Positions 11,247 to 24,435 of a stretch of DNA of 64,000 bases are shown here, piece by piece (within the stretch, counting starts at the first letter, position 1; each line of letters starts with the position of its first letter). The notes beneath the pieces are model-generated. The model worked only from the letters and a program-made list of their open reading frames with translations. It was not told the origin of the DNA and did no database searches. Origin of the DNA: Rotaria sp. Silwood1 (taxonomy: Eukaryota; Rotifera; Eurotatoria; Philodinida; Philodinidae); NCBI GenBank assembly GCA_905250075.1, contig CAJNOP010000016.1, forward strand, positions 2,667,908 to 2,731,907, written 5' to 3'. Made by a program: the position numbers and the translations under genes.

Positions 11247-12025
11247 GTGAACACTTCACACAACAATCGTTTGAGTATACTCAATTTGCCCAACGAAATG
11301 TTATTCACCATTTTCAACAAACTCAATATGGTCGATGTTCTCTATTCGTTTGTAGATGTTAATGAACGGTTTGATCAATTAGTACTTGATCCTTCCTATA
11401 TTCATAATATTGATATGACCATCAAACCAATGTCCAATGGTAATTCTTCAATAGACAATCAAATTCTTGATGGAATATGTGAAAAAAATCTTACCTCGAA
11501 TTTATGATCAAGTAGAGAAACTCATCGTTGAGTCACATTCAATGAAACCCATTTTTCTTACTGTCAATTTTCAAGAAGAAATACGTTTACAGTATTTGAC
11601 AAGTATACGATTTTTAATGTTGTTTATTTTAATGAATAAAACAGGAAATCATAAGTCATAAATTAATAATCGTCTTTGTTTTTTAAACTGAAGGCTATTC
11701 AGTTCTTCGTAATCTTCTTACTCAACAAATCACACGTCTTAATATCGATATTCACGATGAAGAATCAGGAAAATTTTCTGAAATTCTATCAAATATATTT
11801 CCCTTGGTCTTATCTTTATGTAAACGATTAATCAATTTGAATTTTTGTCAAGTGTTACCTGAACGATGCTTCCCGATGTATGTTTGTAATGTACTATCAA
11901 AAAATTATATATCTTCAACTTTAACTAAATTGAAAATTAATGTGAACACTTTTGATGATTGTCTTTATATTCTTGATGGACGTTGCGATTGTTTATCGAC
12001 ATTGATTATTTATGTGAGTCGCTAG
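11247..12025 (+). pseudogene. F-box protein gene, decayed or mis-sequenced
   Basis: The product begins SILNLPNEMLFTIFNKLN, a clear F-box (LPNE core at about residues 13-17, then a two-helix hydrophobic pattern to LDPSYI), followed by leucine/isoleucine-rich sequence of the kind seen in large bdelloid F-box families. F-box proteins recruit substrates to SCF ubiquitin ligases via Skp1. Two coding blocks are joined by a 91-bp GT-AG intron (11603-11693). Oddities: the expected first codon is GTG (11247) rather than ATG with no in-frame ATG upstream, and the frame changes in exon 1 at a run of seven A (11482-11488); dropping one A would keep the family-like reading GICEKILPRIYDQVEKL. The end (TLIIYVSR) coincides with a GTGAGT donor, so a further exon may be lost. 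Either pseudogene or indel error. Confidence 0.6.
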
Positions 12026-12029
12026 TAAT

Positions 12030-14148
12030 TATGTCGCAAACTCTAATCTGGAAATATGTCGTAGTCTGAATACATCTTATGTCCGGTGGTATTGCAACTA
12101 CATATAAATGACATGGGCAAATTACTGAAGTCATAAGGTTTTGATTTTGTATTTGCAATTAATCTTGAAGCAGTCTAATCAAGACTAAATGGGGTTGAGA
12201 TGATAATAGAATCTCAAGGTCCCTCGTCTGAGACTGATGGAATGGACGGACGATATGACAAGATTATACACGCAAAATGCATGAGGAACAATAATGGTCA
12301 GCTTCCAAAATCAAGAAAATAGACAAAAATGATGGAGGCTAGGCGCGAATTGAGTTCGAAAAATGTGTCGCTTCGTGCACTCTTCCCATCTGTTCGATGT
12401 GTTGTACAATTTATTGTAACGTTTAGAACACTACAATTATCTGCCAGCCTATGCCAAGTACAGAACTACACAGACTGTTCGACTTGTGGATTTTTCTTTA
12501 ATAAATTTGCTTTATCTCATAAATCGAATATATTGCCAACAAGCAGATGCAGTACAGTTGATTTAAAGGATGTCATTTTGTCAATGGACAATCCAATAAA
12601 TATTTGAAAATGAATATTGAAGATACTTATAAATAATCAATTCCATTACCATCCTGGATACGTTATCAACACAAGTTTCTATGTTCATCATTACTCGTTC
12701 ATCGTTTTTTCAATCGCATCTAAATGGAGTCATATGGTATGTGAACAACCGTGTACAGCTCTATTACGGTGAAGTAAACAGTGTTCGTTTGGAGTACTAT
12801 ATAAAAGTGTCTTCCTCATACTGTGTCCATGAAGTGTCTTGACTTTATGCTTAGACACTATGTGGTGGTACACAATAGGTTGTTTTGATTGTACTTTATT
12901 TAAAACGGTCCAGCTCACTATCTACATATGTTTCGCGAAACTCATTCGTCGTAAACATAGCTTTTTTTCTAATGTTTAGATGTAGTTGTAGTTTTTTCTT
13001 TACACAAACCCTCATTAATTATTATAAAATCGAGAATAGCAAGAAAGATTGCGAGATGAGACTTGAACGCCGAAATGCGTCGGCTTAGAGTAGTCATGGA
13101 ATAAAGAAAGCAAGCCATTTTGAGATTTCGAAAGCTTTGCACAAACAATCACAACATGCAAAGCGAGCTTTTTAAAAAATTTATTCCTTATCGCAGTTGT
13201 GTAGAGACAATTTTTTGTCTCAGCATCCTTTTTGAAATCAGCACCAGTCGATAAAAATGCAATTTTTCACTTCACAAAACCAACTAGAGGTCTAAAAAAG
13301 CTAGGAAATAAATCCAGACAAGAAAAAATCAAATACAGCTCCGATTGTACTAATGTATTCATAAATGTAATTATTAGTACTAAAAACTGATGGAACTTGA
13401 TCTTTGCACATTCTGCATTATATTATACAGATGATGGTAAAGAATTTTGCAGCATTGATATACATATTTTCAATTCAACAATATTTATTAGAATCTTTCT
13501 CGTATGTGCAGACGATTAAAAATTTATTAAAATTGGCAGATACTTAATCAGAATGAACAACTATTAACATCATCTTATACTTTGTCGTGCCGCTTCAGTG
13601 TATGCAGAAGCTACCGTTTTCAATAGGTCTTATTCTACGATGAAGAAAAACTCAGTTTTATTAGCGAATTATCATGAAATAGACATCCTAAAGGGAAAGA
13701 TTACAAATCTAAATCAAATTAACGTCATATTTATAAGATGACATGCTACCCTGTTACTTGTAAGAAACTTTAGAAGATCATAATGATGAAGTGCTTTAGT
13801 TGACATAATTATATAAATTAAATATATACTGTATTCTATTCTTGTAACGATTATTGAATAAAAAATGTGTCATAGGAGCAGCTGGTATAACATATTACAA
13901 AAAGAATAAACGAATTAGTTTGTTTTTTATGCACAGCAAAGATACTCAATCACTAATTATTGTAATTTAAAATTATTCTATTCTAAACTTTGTTATCAGA
14001 AATATGTTTCTTGTTGATGTAGTCTTCTTATAAATCTATCTTCTATAATAAGATTATTTATCATCAATATACTCAGTTTCATTGTATTTTATTTAAATAA
14101 ATAAAATCTAATACTTAATCATTTTTTCACAAAAATAATTTGAAGTAT
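12030..14148. other. gene-free stretch
   Basis: No supported gene. A small perfect hairpin (GCCGAAATGCGTCGGC, 13069-13084) sits in a less AT-rich patch that resembles a transposon tail. The last ~50 bases hold AATAAA-like signals that could serve, read on the minus strand, the 3' end of the neighbouring membrane-protein gene. Confidence 0.4.
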
Positions 14149-14575
14149 TTAAATAATTATCAATCCATCTATAATATATCTTGTATCATTATCTTGACAA
14201 CGTTTGACACATAAATACAGAAGCCAAATACAACTTGGTAGAAGAGTAAAAATACTCACAAACAATATAATTAGTAAAATTAATGTATCAGTACAAATAG
14301 GTTGTACGATCGTAAATGGATTCATATTATGATTCATTTTTGAACATGGTCCATAGTTCTTATCAAACATATTCCAACACGGAGAACATTTTTCACATAA
14401 CCTAATGAATGATTCTTCTATAAATAAGTTTAATTTTAACTTAAATAATACATTGAAATTACTCACCAGTATTATTTGAATCACTAAAACATACAGGAGT
14501 GAATATAATGAGTATTATATTTAATAATAAAAGATGCATCATTAGTATTTCTTTTATTTTTAGATATGTATTCAT
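14149..14575 (-). CDS. small secreted-topology single-pass membrane protein
   Basis: Two exons (14467-14575 and 14149-14417) joined by a 49-bp GT-AG intron give a 125-residue protein; exon lengths sum to 378 bases. An N-terminal hydrophobic stretch (about residues 12-30, ending PVCFS) looks like a signal peptide. A short ectodomain carries five cysteines (C44, C47, C50, C61, C78) in the pattern CxxCxxC-x10-C. One strong transmembrane segment spans about 81-106. The ~19-residue cytoplasmic tail begins CVKRCQDND. I do not recognise the family. Type I topology suggests a small receptor, accessory subunit or adhesion peptide at the cell surface, but no function can be claimed. It is divergent from NDUFS7, with starts 385 bp apart, so the two may share a promoter region. 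Confidence 0.6.
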
Positions 14576-14959
14576 ATGTTGATAAAGATTGTTTTTATCA
14601 TGAAATATTTTTTGATAACGTGATATAATTTCAATAATCTATTTTCTTTTTGTTATGTTAAATCATTCTTACGAATGATTATTGAACAAAATATCATTAA
14701 TGAAACTAAAATATATTTCAAACTTATGGCCAAAAATCTTTGAAAATTTATAGAAAAAGAAATCAATTTGTTCATCTAACAAAATTTCATCGGCAAATAA
14801 TGACATCTATAGAATAGTATTACGACTATTCGAGAATGAATAGGTATTTTATGGATTATCGATATAGCTAAACATATTGATCATTACGTATTTGAACTTG
14901 AATAACTTAAAATCTATTATCTCAAATTTTTTCTTTTTATTTTGTTTTAGATACCGTCT
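14576..14959. promoter_or_regulatory. shared intergenic region between divergent genes
   Basis: The 384 bases separate the start codons of the small membrane protein (minus) and NDUFS7 (plus). A pyrimidine-rich tract ending in TTTTAG at 14941-14950, ten bases before the NDUFS7 ATG, looks like a splice acceptor, so NDUFS7 may have an upstream leader exon or receive a spliced leader. No core promoter motif can be claimed. Confidence 0.35.
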
Positions 14960-16457
<1,498 letters not shown>

Positions 16458-17012
16458 ATAAACTAATTGATAACTTTATTTTATTAGCCTAATAATCCAG
16501 TTTCTTTTTTTTCTATTGACTGCGACACTTTGTTTGTTTTTTCTTGTGAGCGTTACTTTCTTTTTTGATTTTTGAAAGAACGAGTGTAAATAGAATCGTT
16601 CCTATTCACTTTTCATCTTACATAATGACTCTGGATATGCCCAACTCAAAACTCAATAAGTTTATTTACAAACAATTACATAGAATAGAATGTTTAAACA
16701 ATTATTTCAGCAACTATAATATATTTTTGTCAGGCATTTTTTTAAGAATCCTAAAAATATATATTCGTGCTAGATGTTTTTCTCGGGGACTTCTATCAGA
16801 GCTCTCAATGGGTTGAAATATTTTCTGGATAGAAAACTATGAGCTGATTCAATATTACGATAGACCGAATCTTGAATAAAATATAAAACTTCCAAAAGAT
16901 AGTGTGTATTTTCACGAAACTTTTCTGTCGAAAATTGGATGTAATTCTTCCATTGGCTAAAACATTTCTGTAATGAAGAGCAAATCTATAAAGCAAAAGA
17001 TAATATTATCGT
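16458..17012. other. 3' flank of NDUFS7, no gene
   Basis: AATAAATAAAC directly after the NDUFS7 stop and TTTATTTTATT shortly after are candidate polyadenylation context. The remainder shows no coding signal. Confidence 0.4.
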
Positions 17013-17017
17013 TACCT

Positions 17018-17247
17018 TAAAAAGCTTTCTTCATATTCAATAACATATCCTTGCCTAACTCTTTTCGTCTATCAGCAATAACAAAATGAACATCTATTAC
17101 ATTTTCTGATTCTAATTCTATTGCTACTGAACATTCTCTGTCACCAAGTTTTGTTAACAGTTTTTCTTCAAAGACCGATGTTGGTCCATCATTACATATA
17201 AAACCGTATATATCTAAACGAATCGAATGTTTTTTTTTTGGAAACAA
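17018..17247 (-). other. uncharacterised open frame, ~75 codons, coding-like
   Basis: The frame (core DIYGFICNDGPTSVFEE, then VDVHFVIADRRKELG-like sequence, ending LNMKKAF) has balanced composition unlike the surrounding AT-rich translations, suggesting a real exon or gene relic. Immediately past the stop is AAGGTAACG, a possible donor, and there is no good acceptor or ATG at the 5' side, where an A10 run occurs. I do not recognise the family. It may be a single surviving exon of a decayed gene. Confidence 0.3.
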
Positions 17248-17249
17248 AA

Positions 17250-20200
17250 ACTATCAGCACATGTTTTTAGAAAAATGAAAAAAGCGAATACGTCTTTATG
17301 ATGGAAGATTTTAGTTTTTGAAATAAAAATATCAGAAAATACTCATAGATAATTGGTACCATTTAAATCCGATAAAAATATGATTTTTCGTATTTGAAGA
17401 TAGTTTTCATTTGATTTTAATACTTCTTAATAGAGTATTTAAAAAAGTTTTAAACGATCAAAAAAACAAAGACTAACCGAATAATTAGAATCAACAAGCA
17501 CCATTTTTTATCGACAAGTGTTTTTCGTCTGATTTTTCGCACGAGTCTTGTACGTGACAACTAATAATAATCAGAAACCTTTATTATGCGAACGTTTTCG
17601 AAGTTTCATCTAACTAATAAATAAAATCAGAGCATTTATTCAGTTCAGCAACACCCTTCATCCACACACAACACCGAGTTTGGTATCAACTACATTAAGT
17701 AGCATGAGTATTACTGACAAATAGTAATCAATCTAACTCGTTGAAACTAATCAGCATGCATTTGACTTATGAAAGCTTGGTTAATAAATGATAGTCTTCA
17801 AGAAAGTTGTGTACCAACGGATGTATCGTTCTTTTTTGGTTCAATCAGTAATTCGACTTATGTCTTATGCTGTTTTTCTCGATCATTAAATTTGTCTTGC
17901 CTTATTCAACTCGTGTTCATTATGATAATAAACTTTTTACAATGTTTTAATAAGTGATTTCAGTGATTGAGCAGTTCTGTTGTGTGCAAATCCTTGTTTG
18001 TAAAAGAAATACACCTCTAATAATGTCAATCTGAGCTGCATTGGGACATCAAAATATGGTCTAGTGTATCTAATCAACAGTAAATCATCAAAATTAAATA
18101 TGCAAAAAAAAAAAGTCTCGTTGTTTTATTGATAAGTCAAAACTAGTTCCAACTATTATGTTCGTTTTTCATTACATAGTATCTATTGTGTGAATGTTAC
18201 GAAGAAGCATTATATGCACAGTCCAGATAATTTCTTACAGATATCGATATTTATGAAATCAGGGTTTATATAGAAAAAGCAAGTAGAAGCTTCCCAATGA
18301 ATTGCTTAACTATCAAATAATTTATTAAAACAACTCGAATCAGTTTGGTTGCAAAACACTTGTATACTTATCATTAGAACTGTGTTAATAATTATGAAAA
18401 GCTTTGATAGTATAGAAGTATTATTGAATTTCAGCTGCAAATTCAAAAGTACATAATAATGTAAAAAAAGATAATCTATATAGGAATTTAAAAAAAAAAT
18501 TATATGTTCTGTATTTACGGGATAATGGAAGAACAGAAGTTAATAGAATATCATCTTTCTTTTCACTGTACAAAGATTTTTGTGAAAATGATTGTCAACA
18601 TAATCACATATAAAATTCTATGATCATTAGCAATAATCGCATACAACATGATGATTATTCATTCTATACAAGATGATAATTACAATGGCTAACATGGACA
18701 AAAAACGGTTCTGCACACTGTTGTTTCATACAATCGGCAGTTATAAATAACTCTCAATCGTTGTTTATTAAGTACAGTATTGCGAACGTATTTTATCATG
18801 TTGTACACATTTGATAACGGTCTGAAAATTGAATATTCAACAGTTTACCATCCAGTGAAATATGATCGTAATACTACACCTGCCGAACAGCGAAAAAACT
18901 ATCTGAAACAGCCGTTTACGACTTGCACTTATTTGACCTGGACAAAGTTAAATAATACTATCGTTGGTGCAATCATCATTTTTTTTCTTGAATCATTACG
19001 CATGTCTATCAAAATATATTCATGCATTGCATTTGAATTTTTGACACGTACTTATTTTACATAAGCTGAAATGGCATTTGTTATGTACTCGTATGTTTGA
19101 TGAAACTGATGAAATTGAAAAAAAGATAAGATGGAGCAAAAACTCACAAAATAGATGACTATAAACATACATAAATTGCCTACTGTATATGTATAAAAAG
19201 GATAGTAGAATATGTGATAGTGTAAAAAAAATATATATTTGTGTTATTGATATGAAGTATGAAAATCAAGTTGTTATTCAAATTATCCATTTAAACTCAG
19301 GATTAAAGACGCAATTGCACTGTATAATTTGAATTTTTTTTTTTTATTGTTTTATCTAATGATTCTTTTTCGTTTGAGCAATTTAAATTTGATATGCGCT
19401 CGTACGATATGAATCTGTTCGTTTCTATTCTAAGGACGACATAAGAGATTAGTTTTCATCAAAGAATTGCTAAATCCAAAGAATTTTATTCAACTGTTAC
19501 TTCTTTATATCATATATTAGTTCGAGAGTAATATTGCTTAACAATATTATTGAAATAATCATTCAAGTTCTTTTTTATTATTGGCACGTTTATTTTTCTT
19601 TACTTTTGGTATGATTTTATCTTTAAAGTTTTTCAATATCGACAATCATACACACAAATTTATTTCAATTAGAAAAATGCAAAAAAAGATCATTGATATT
19701 AATAAATTATTTATTTTGTCATATTCAATTAATCATGAAGTTCTAATTGTTTGTAAACATGTCTTCACTCAAATAAGTTCAAAATAAAATATCGAATTAC
19801 AACCAATCAAGCGTATCTTGAGTAATAGAAAATATCTATTTGATCTTTTGCATGAAAGTCAAGAAAAAAAATCAAATATTAATTTTCATGACAGTTAATG
19901 CTGATATAATATACCAAAACTAAGGGAATGCCTACAAAGGGAATGATAAATATTGAAATCATTTTTGGTTGATTTTCAAAACAAAATGAAATGAATCGAT
20001 GATGACTTTGATGATTTGGTATTAGAAAAATAAAACAAAAAGTAATTTGAAAACTAATATAGATAAAAGCAATTTTAATACAATTTATTCTTGACTAAAA
20101 TAACTTTACTCTATTATATCAAATGAAGATATTATGACTTGTAACTTACGAAATGAATTTTTCTCGTTATAAGTTAGGTTTTTAATTTAACAGTTAAAGG

Positions 20201-23200
20201 GTAATAACAGTTAGAGCAGTTTTTCTCTTATTTATAATTTATCCAACGATATTGAACAATCATCAAACTATTTATTCGTTTTCATTTTTCTCCTATGCTC
20301 ATGTTATGACAATCATTTTGCGTCTAGAAGAGGAACTTATATATTGAAATCAAGCAAAATAAATATTGTTTACGGATCAATTCAAATAACAAAACAATAA
20401 AAACAAAAAACAAAATTAACTTTATCGGATCACACGTGTCATGTAGTATAAATTATCAGTTAGTCATATTAGTAGGTGACACACGAAAAGGGTTTTTTTT
20501 ATTTATATCGTTAACGGATTAAATAGTAATAGTTTACAATATTTGAGACTATTCCATTTCATCATAATAATTTTTATTACATATTATGCTTGAAATATTA
20601 CTAATATAAGCTTGCGACCTTTTGCATATCTAACAAACCATCATATAATTTTACCAATTTTCGTTACTAAAATATTGTATTTTTATTGGTTCATATATTA
20701 TCATCTAGTTATATCTATGTTTTATGTGTATATATCGTTGACTTTGTATTAATATTTTTAAAAGGTATTTCGAATTTTTGGTAAAGTATCTATGAGGAAA
20801 AAAAAGAAGAATAGATTGATCGTTTATAGAAACTTGGTTTCAGATTACAATCAATTTTTCTGATGAAAAAACAAAGATATATTATTTATAGGTTATGTTT
20901 TTAATTATCTTATTTATTATACAAAATTGAAAATGCTACATAATGATAAAATTTACTCCAGAATTAAAAATTATTGATAATATTTGCATAAAGATTTGAA
21001 GGTGAGAAAAATAATACAGTCAGATAATTCAGATAATACTTTGTAAAATTACAATAATCAAAACAAATATCAGCAAGCATTACTTATCTTTGTAACTAAT
21101 CATCACATCTGTTTTTTCTTGTTTTTTCAATCACACTTGTTCTCTCTTCCCATATGTCAGCTGAATGGAAAAGAAAAAGAAAATACTACATATCGAAGGC
21201 GTGCTTAGTAAGTGAAGGGCCCGCTTTTTACGGTGTCTTGATTATATCAAATGATAACGCAATGAAGGATGCGACACTTCATTCAGTTTTATCAAGTGTA
21301 ATTTTGTTTTCTGTGTATATTCAAAATACAGTAAGTATAGTCGAAGGTTAGATGAGCACAGAAAAAAAATTTGATGGTACTTCTTATCGAAACTTGATCA
21401 TTTTTAATAAAACGTGCTCATTATTTTTGTTTTCATGACCTTGGTTGGTTGTAGATTAAATAAAGAGAAAAAATAAATATTTATAAACAAAAAAACAATC
21501 ATTCATTCAGTTTGTATAGACAAAAAAATAGTCTTTATCTTTGTTAACTTTGTTTTTTATAGTTTCTACTATTTGTCACACTTCCATCATATGTTTTTTA
21601 CACAAAGATATGTCATGCATAACTAAAAGGCTAAAATTTATGAGTCTCTTCTGTATGATTCAATGACAAGGACGAATTTTCGTTTGATTGGAACACAAAT
21701 CTGTTTTAAATATTGTTTTTCATATAGATCGCATAAAGAAATTCTTCTTTGATGCATTACTTTTGCATTCAGTAAAACAATTGTAATTTATTTTCAAGTA
21801 AAAAAGATCCACATGAAGCGACCTATAGTATAGAATAAACTTTTAGACCTAGATCATTTAAATATCAATGGTTAGAATATTTCATATATTCAAACATACA
21901 ACATTGATTTTCTAACTAATGCTTGACAGAGTCAGTCGTGCATTTAATTCAGCAACAGAGATGTCCTGAGAAGAATCGAGAAGTGACTCTACCAATCTTG
22001 AAAAATGTTCGTTATTTTCTAGCTAAGTTTCAGGATTTTATTGTTGTTTTTTTGCTCACTGATTCTATTCTGAAAAAAATCTTGCGATCTACCCTTCAAA
22101 TCCGGTCAAATTTATCAACAATCTTCTGATCAACCTCTAGAATCATTGATTCTCGCTCGGCTCAATCCAAACAATCTCGGTGGATCCCTATTTGGTAGAT
22201 ACGAATTCAAACATTAAAACAAATTAGTTGTAAAGATTAGTTCTATGTGTACGATTATGATATCATCAATAGAGTTGATTTCAATATTCTCTGTTTATCA
22301 TCTAAAGTGACAACTAAAACTAATGTTTAAGACCACTTCCTATAGATTTTCTTTACTCGACTATAGATTCTATTGTTTTCATAAATTCAACAATAATACT
22401 TCAAAGATGAATATTTTCATATTATTGATATATGAAAATAACACAATTTCGAATAGGTTTATGTCACCAATCAAAAAAGAAGTGCGAACTTTTGATTGAA
22501 ACGAAATATAGAGATTCAAATTTTTGATCTTTTAGTTTATGACATATACTGTCATGTTTGGTGACAGTTTTCATTACTCAATATGTCTCTATTAAATGTA
22601 TGCACAACACGTATAAACATGTAAATGCATAGAAAATAAGCGTAACCAGAAAAACAGATCGAATCAAACGAATTTTAATGACCGGCAACTATATTAAAAA
22701 GACAAACTATTTCATTAAGTATAATTATTCGAAAAAAAAACATGGTTATATTTCAATTTTGTTTTATATTGAATACAATTCAAAAAAACATGATTGGCGA
22801 AGAATGAATGGTTTAATGCATAAAATTGCATATGTAAAAATCAAGTACTTGTGGTTATGACGTTAGTCACGGAGTTTGACTCACAACGATTTTACAAGTA
22901 GGAAGAATACAGACAGAAATTATATAACTATCACTCTTACTTGTTTTGCTCGTTTAATAATTATTCATAAGCTGAAAACAAACAGAAAAACAAGGAGTAA
23001 GTCGAATATGTGAAGGACAATATTGACGAAATTCAATAGTTGACAAAATAAAAATACTTATTAAGAGTTTGGCTTAGCCGTTTTATTTGTTTTGATAATA
23101 GATCTTGAAAATAATTCGATATATAAGATGGATGATGATATTTCATCAATAAACGATATTAAAAGTAGATATTTATTGTACGATCACTAACGAGTCATTT

Positions 23201-23496
23201 GAGACGAGTAAAACATTGAAAAAGAAGTCAGTAAAAATTTTCGACACTCGTTTTCTTTTTCTTTCGAACTTTTATCAATATAAAAACAGAAATACATTGG
23301 CACTCGAAATAACATAATGTAAGATATAGTCAATACATATTAGATACTCGAGATAGATTTTTTATTAGATGTTTGATTAATATAAAAGTTTTCTATGAGT
23401 CAATATTATCAAATTGATCTTATAGCAAATTCATTGATATCTTTTCTTTTTCTTAGTTTTTTCTAGATATATTTTCTTGTTAAATATCTGTCAATT
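17250..23496. other. 6.2-kb gene-free interval
   Basis: Only low-complexity, AT-biased frames occur here on both strands; none has domain-like composition. A weak pair of 10-bp inverted motifs (TGTCACCAA) at about 22457-22574 is too short to call an element. The segment directly before 23497 is the aquaporin 5' flank and contains pyrimidine-rich TTTTCTTAG/TTTTCTAG, possible leader acceptors. Confidence 0.45.
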
Positions 23497-24435
23497 ATGA
23501 CAGAAGATTTCGTTCCATCTGCATCTATTGATAGTCATTCAATGCCAATGGAAGTACAAATACCATTATTAGAATCATCTTCAAACATAAAAGGTTCTAG
23601 CCAACATAATGATCTTAAATCTCATGCAAATAATACTAACAAAACAGGTTTCTCATCCGGTGACGAAAAGATATCTGATCAACGTATGGCTCGGTCTTCA
23701 ACTAATGGATCGAAGACATTAAAACTGTCTGATAAATTATTTGCTGTAGCTCAGTTACAAACATTAGGATTCTATCAAGCATTACTTAGTGAATTTATTG
23801 GAACAATGTTACTTGTAATAATAGGTTCATCTGTTGGTATACCAGTTGCATCTACTCCTCCTGTACCTGCTTTGCATGGTGCTCTTGCATCTGGTTTTAT
23901 TGTTGCTACGATTATCGTTGGATTTGGTCATACGAGTGGAGCACATATTAATCCAGCTGTTACAGTATCATTTCTTGCTGTATGTGAAATTGATTTTCTA
24001 CGAGCATTTTGTTATATTGGTATGCAACTTCTCGGTGCAAGTTGTGGTTCGATTTTAGTAAAATTACTTGTATCACCAGGTGTTCAAAGTAATTTAGGTA
24101 TGACAACGATTACTACAGGTGTTTCAATTACACAAGCATGTGTAGTGGAATTCATTATTACTTTTATATTATGTTATACTGTACATGCTATTTGTGATAA
24201 ACGACGTGATGATATTGGTGGTTCAAAAGCTTTAGCCGTTGGTTTAGCTGTAGTAGTAGGTTGCTTATTTGGTGGTCCTTATACAGGTGGTTCAATGAAT
24301 CCAGCTCGATCATTTGGACCTGCTACAGTAATGAATACATGGGAAAATCATTGGGTTTATTGGTTCGGACCACTGACTGGTTCTATTGCATCAGCATTAG
24401 TTTATACGCACATCTTAAAACACCATCATCAATAA
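23497..24435 (+). CDS. aquaporin (MIP family channel)
   Basis: A single 312-codon exon encodes a six-helix major intrinsic protein. Both half-helix motifs are present: SGAHINPAVT (NPA at 152-154) and GGSMNPARSFGP (NPA at 268-270, R271 following). A hydrophilic Ser/Asn-rich N-terminus of ~85 residues precedes TM1; the tail after TM6 is very short (KHHHQ). By position relative to the NPA motifs against human AQP1, the aromatic/arginine filter would be S132, C256, G265, R271 instead of Phe, His, Cys, Arg, i.e. wide and non-aromatic. The spacing of loop E (no long insertion, MNPARSFGP) is that of the classical AQP group rather than the aquaglyceroporins. Role: plasma-membrane channel for water and perhaps larger neutral solutes. 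The absence of introns in an intron-rich genome is notable; a retroposed or intron-lost copy is possible. Confidence 0.93.
   Translation: MTEDFVPSASIDSHSMPMEVQIPLLESSSNIKGSSQHNDLKSHANNTNKTGFSSGDEKISDQRMARSSTNGSKTLKLSDKLFAVAQLQTLGFYQALLSEFIGTMLLVIIGSSVGIPVASTPPVPALHGALASGFIVATIIVGFGHTSGAHINPAVTVSFLAVCEIDFLRAFCYIGMQLLGASCGSILVKLLVSPGVQSNLGMTTITTGVSITQACVVEFIITFILCYTVHAICDKRRDDIGGSKALAVGLAVVVGCLFGGPYTGGSMNPARSFGPATVMNTWENHWVYWFGPLTGSIASALVYTHILKHHHQ

Noticed and set aside
12329-12607. 92-codon frame that might continue the F-box gene
   Set aside because: Composition and lack of leucine-repeat periodicity do not match the family; no acceptor in phase with the GTGAGT at 12014 was found.
13040-13095. 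Second hammerhead-like or transposon 3'-end motif (GATGAGACTTGAACGCCGAAA)
   Set aside because: The conserved C-U of the catalytic core is missing; only a simple GCCGA/TCGGC hairpin remains.
18780-19064. 94-codon plus-strand frame
   Set aside because: No motif, does not extend by splicing, and composition is like translated AT-rich intergenic DNA.
22457-22574. Short inverted TGTCACCAA motifs as a MITE
   Set aside because: Only ~10 bp match and no target duplication; below what would stand out in AT-rich DNA.
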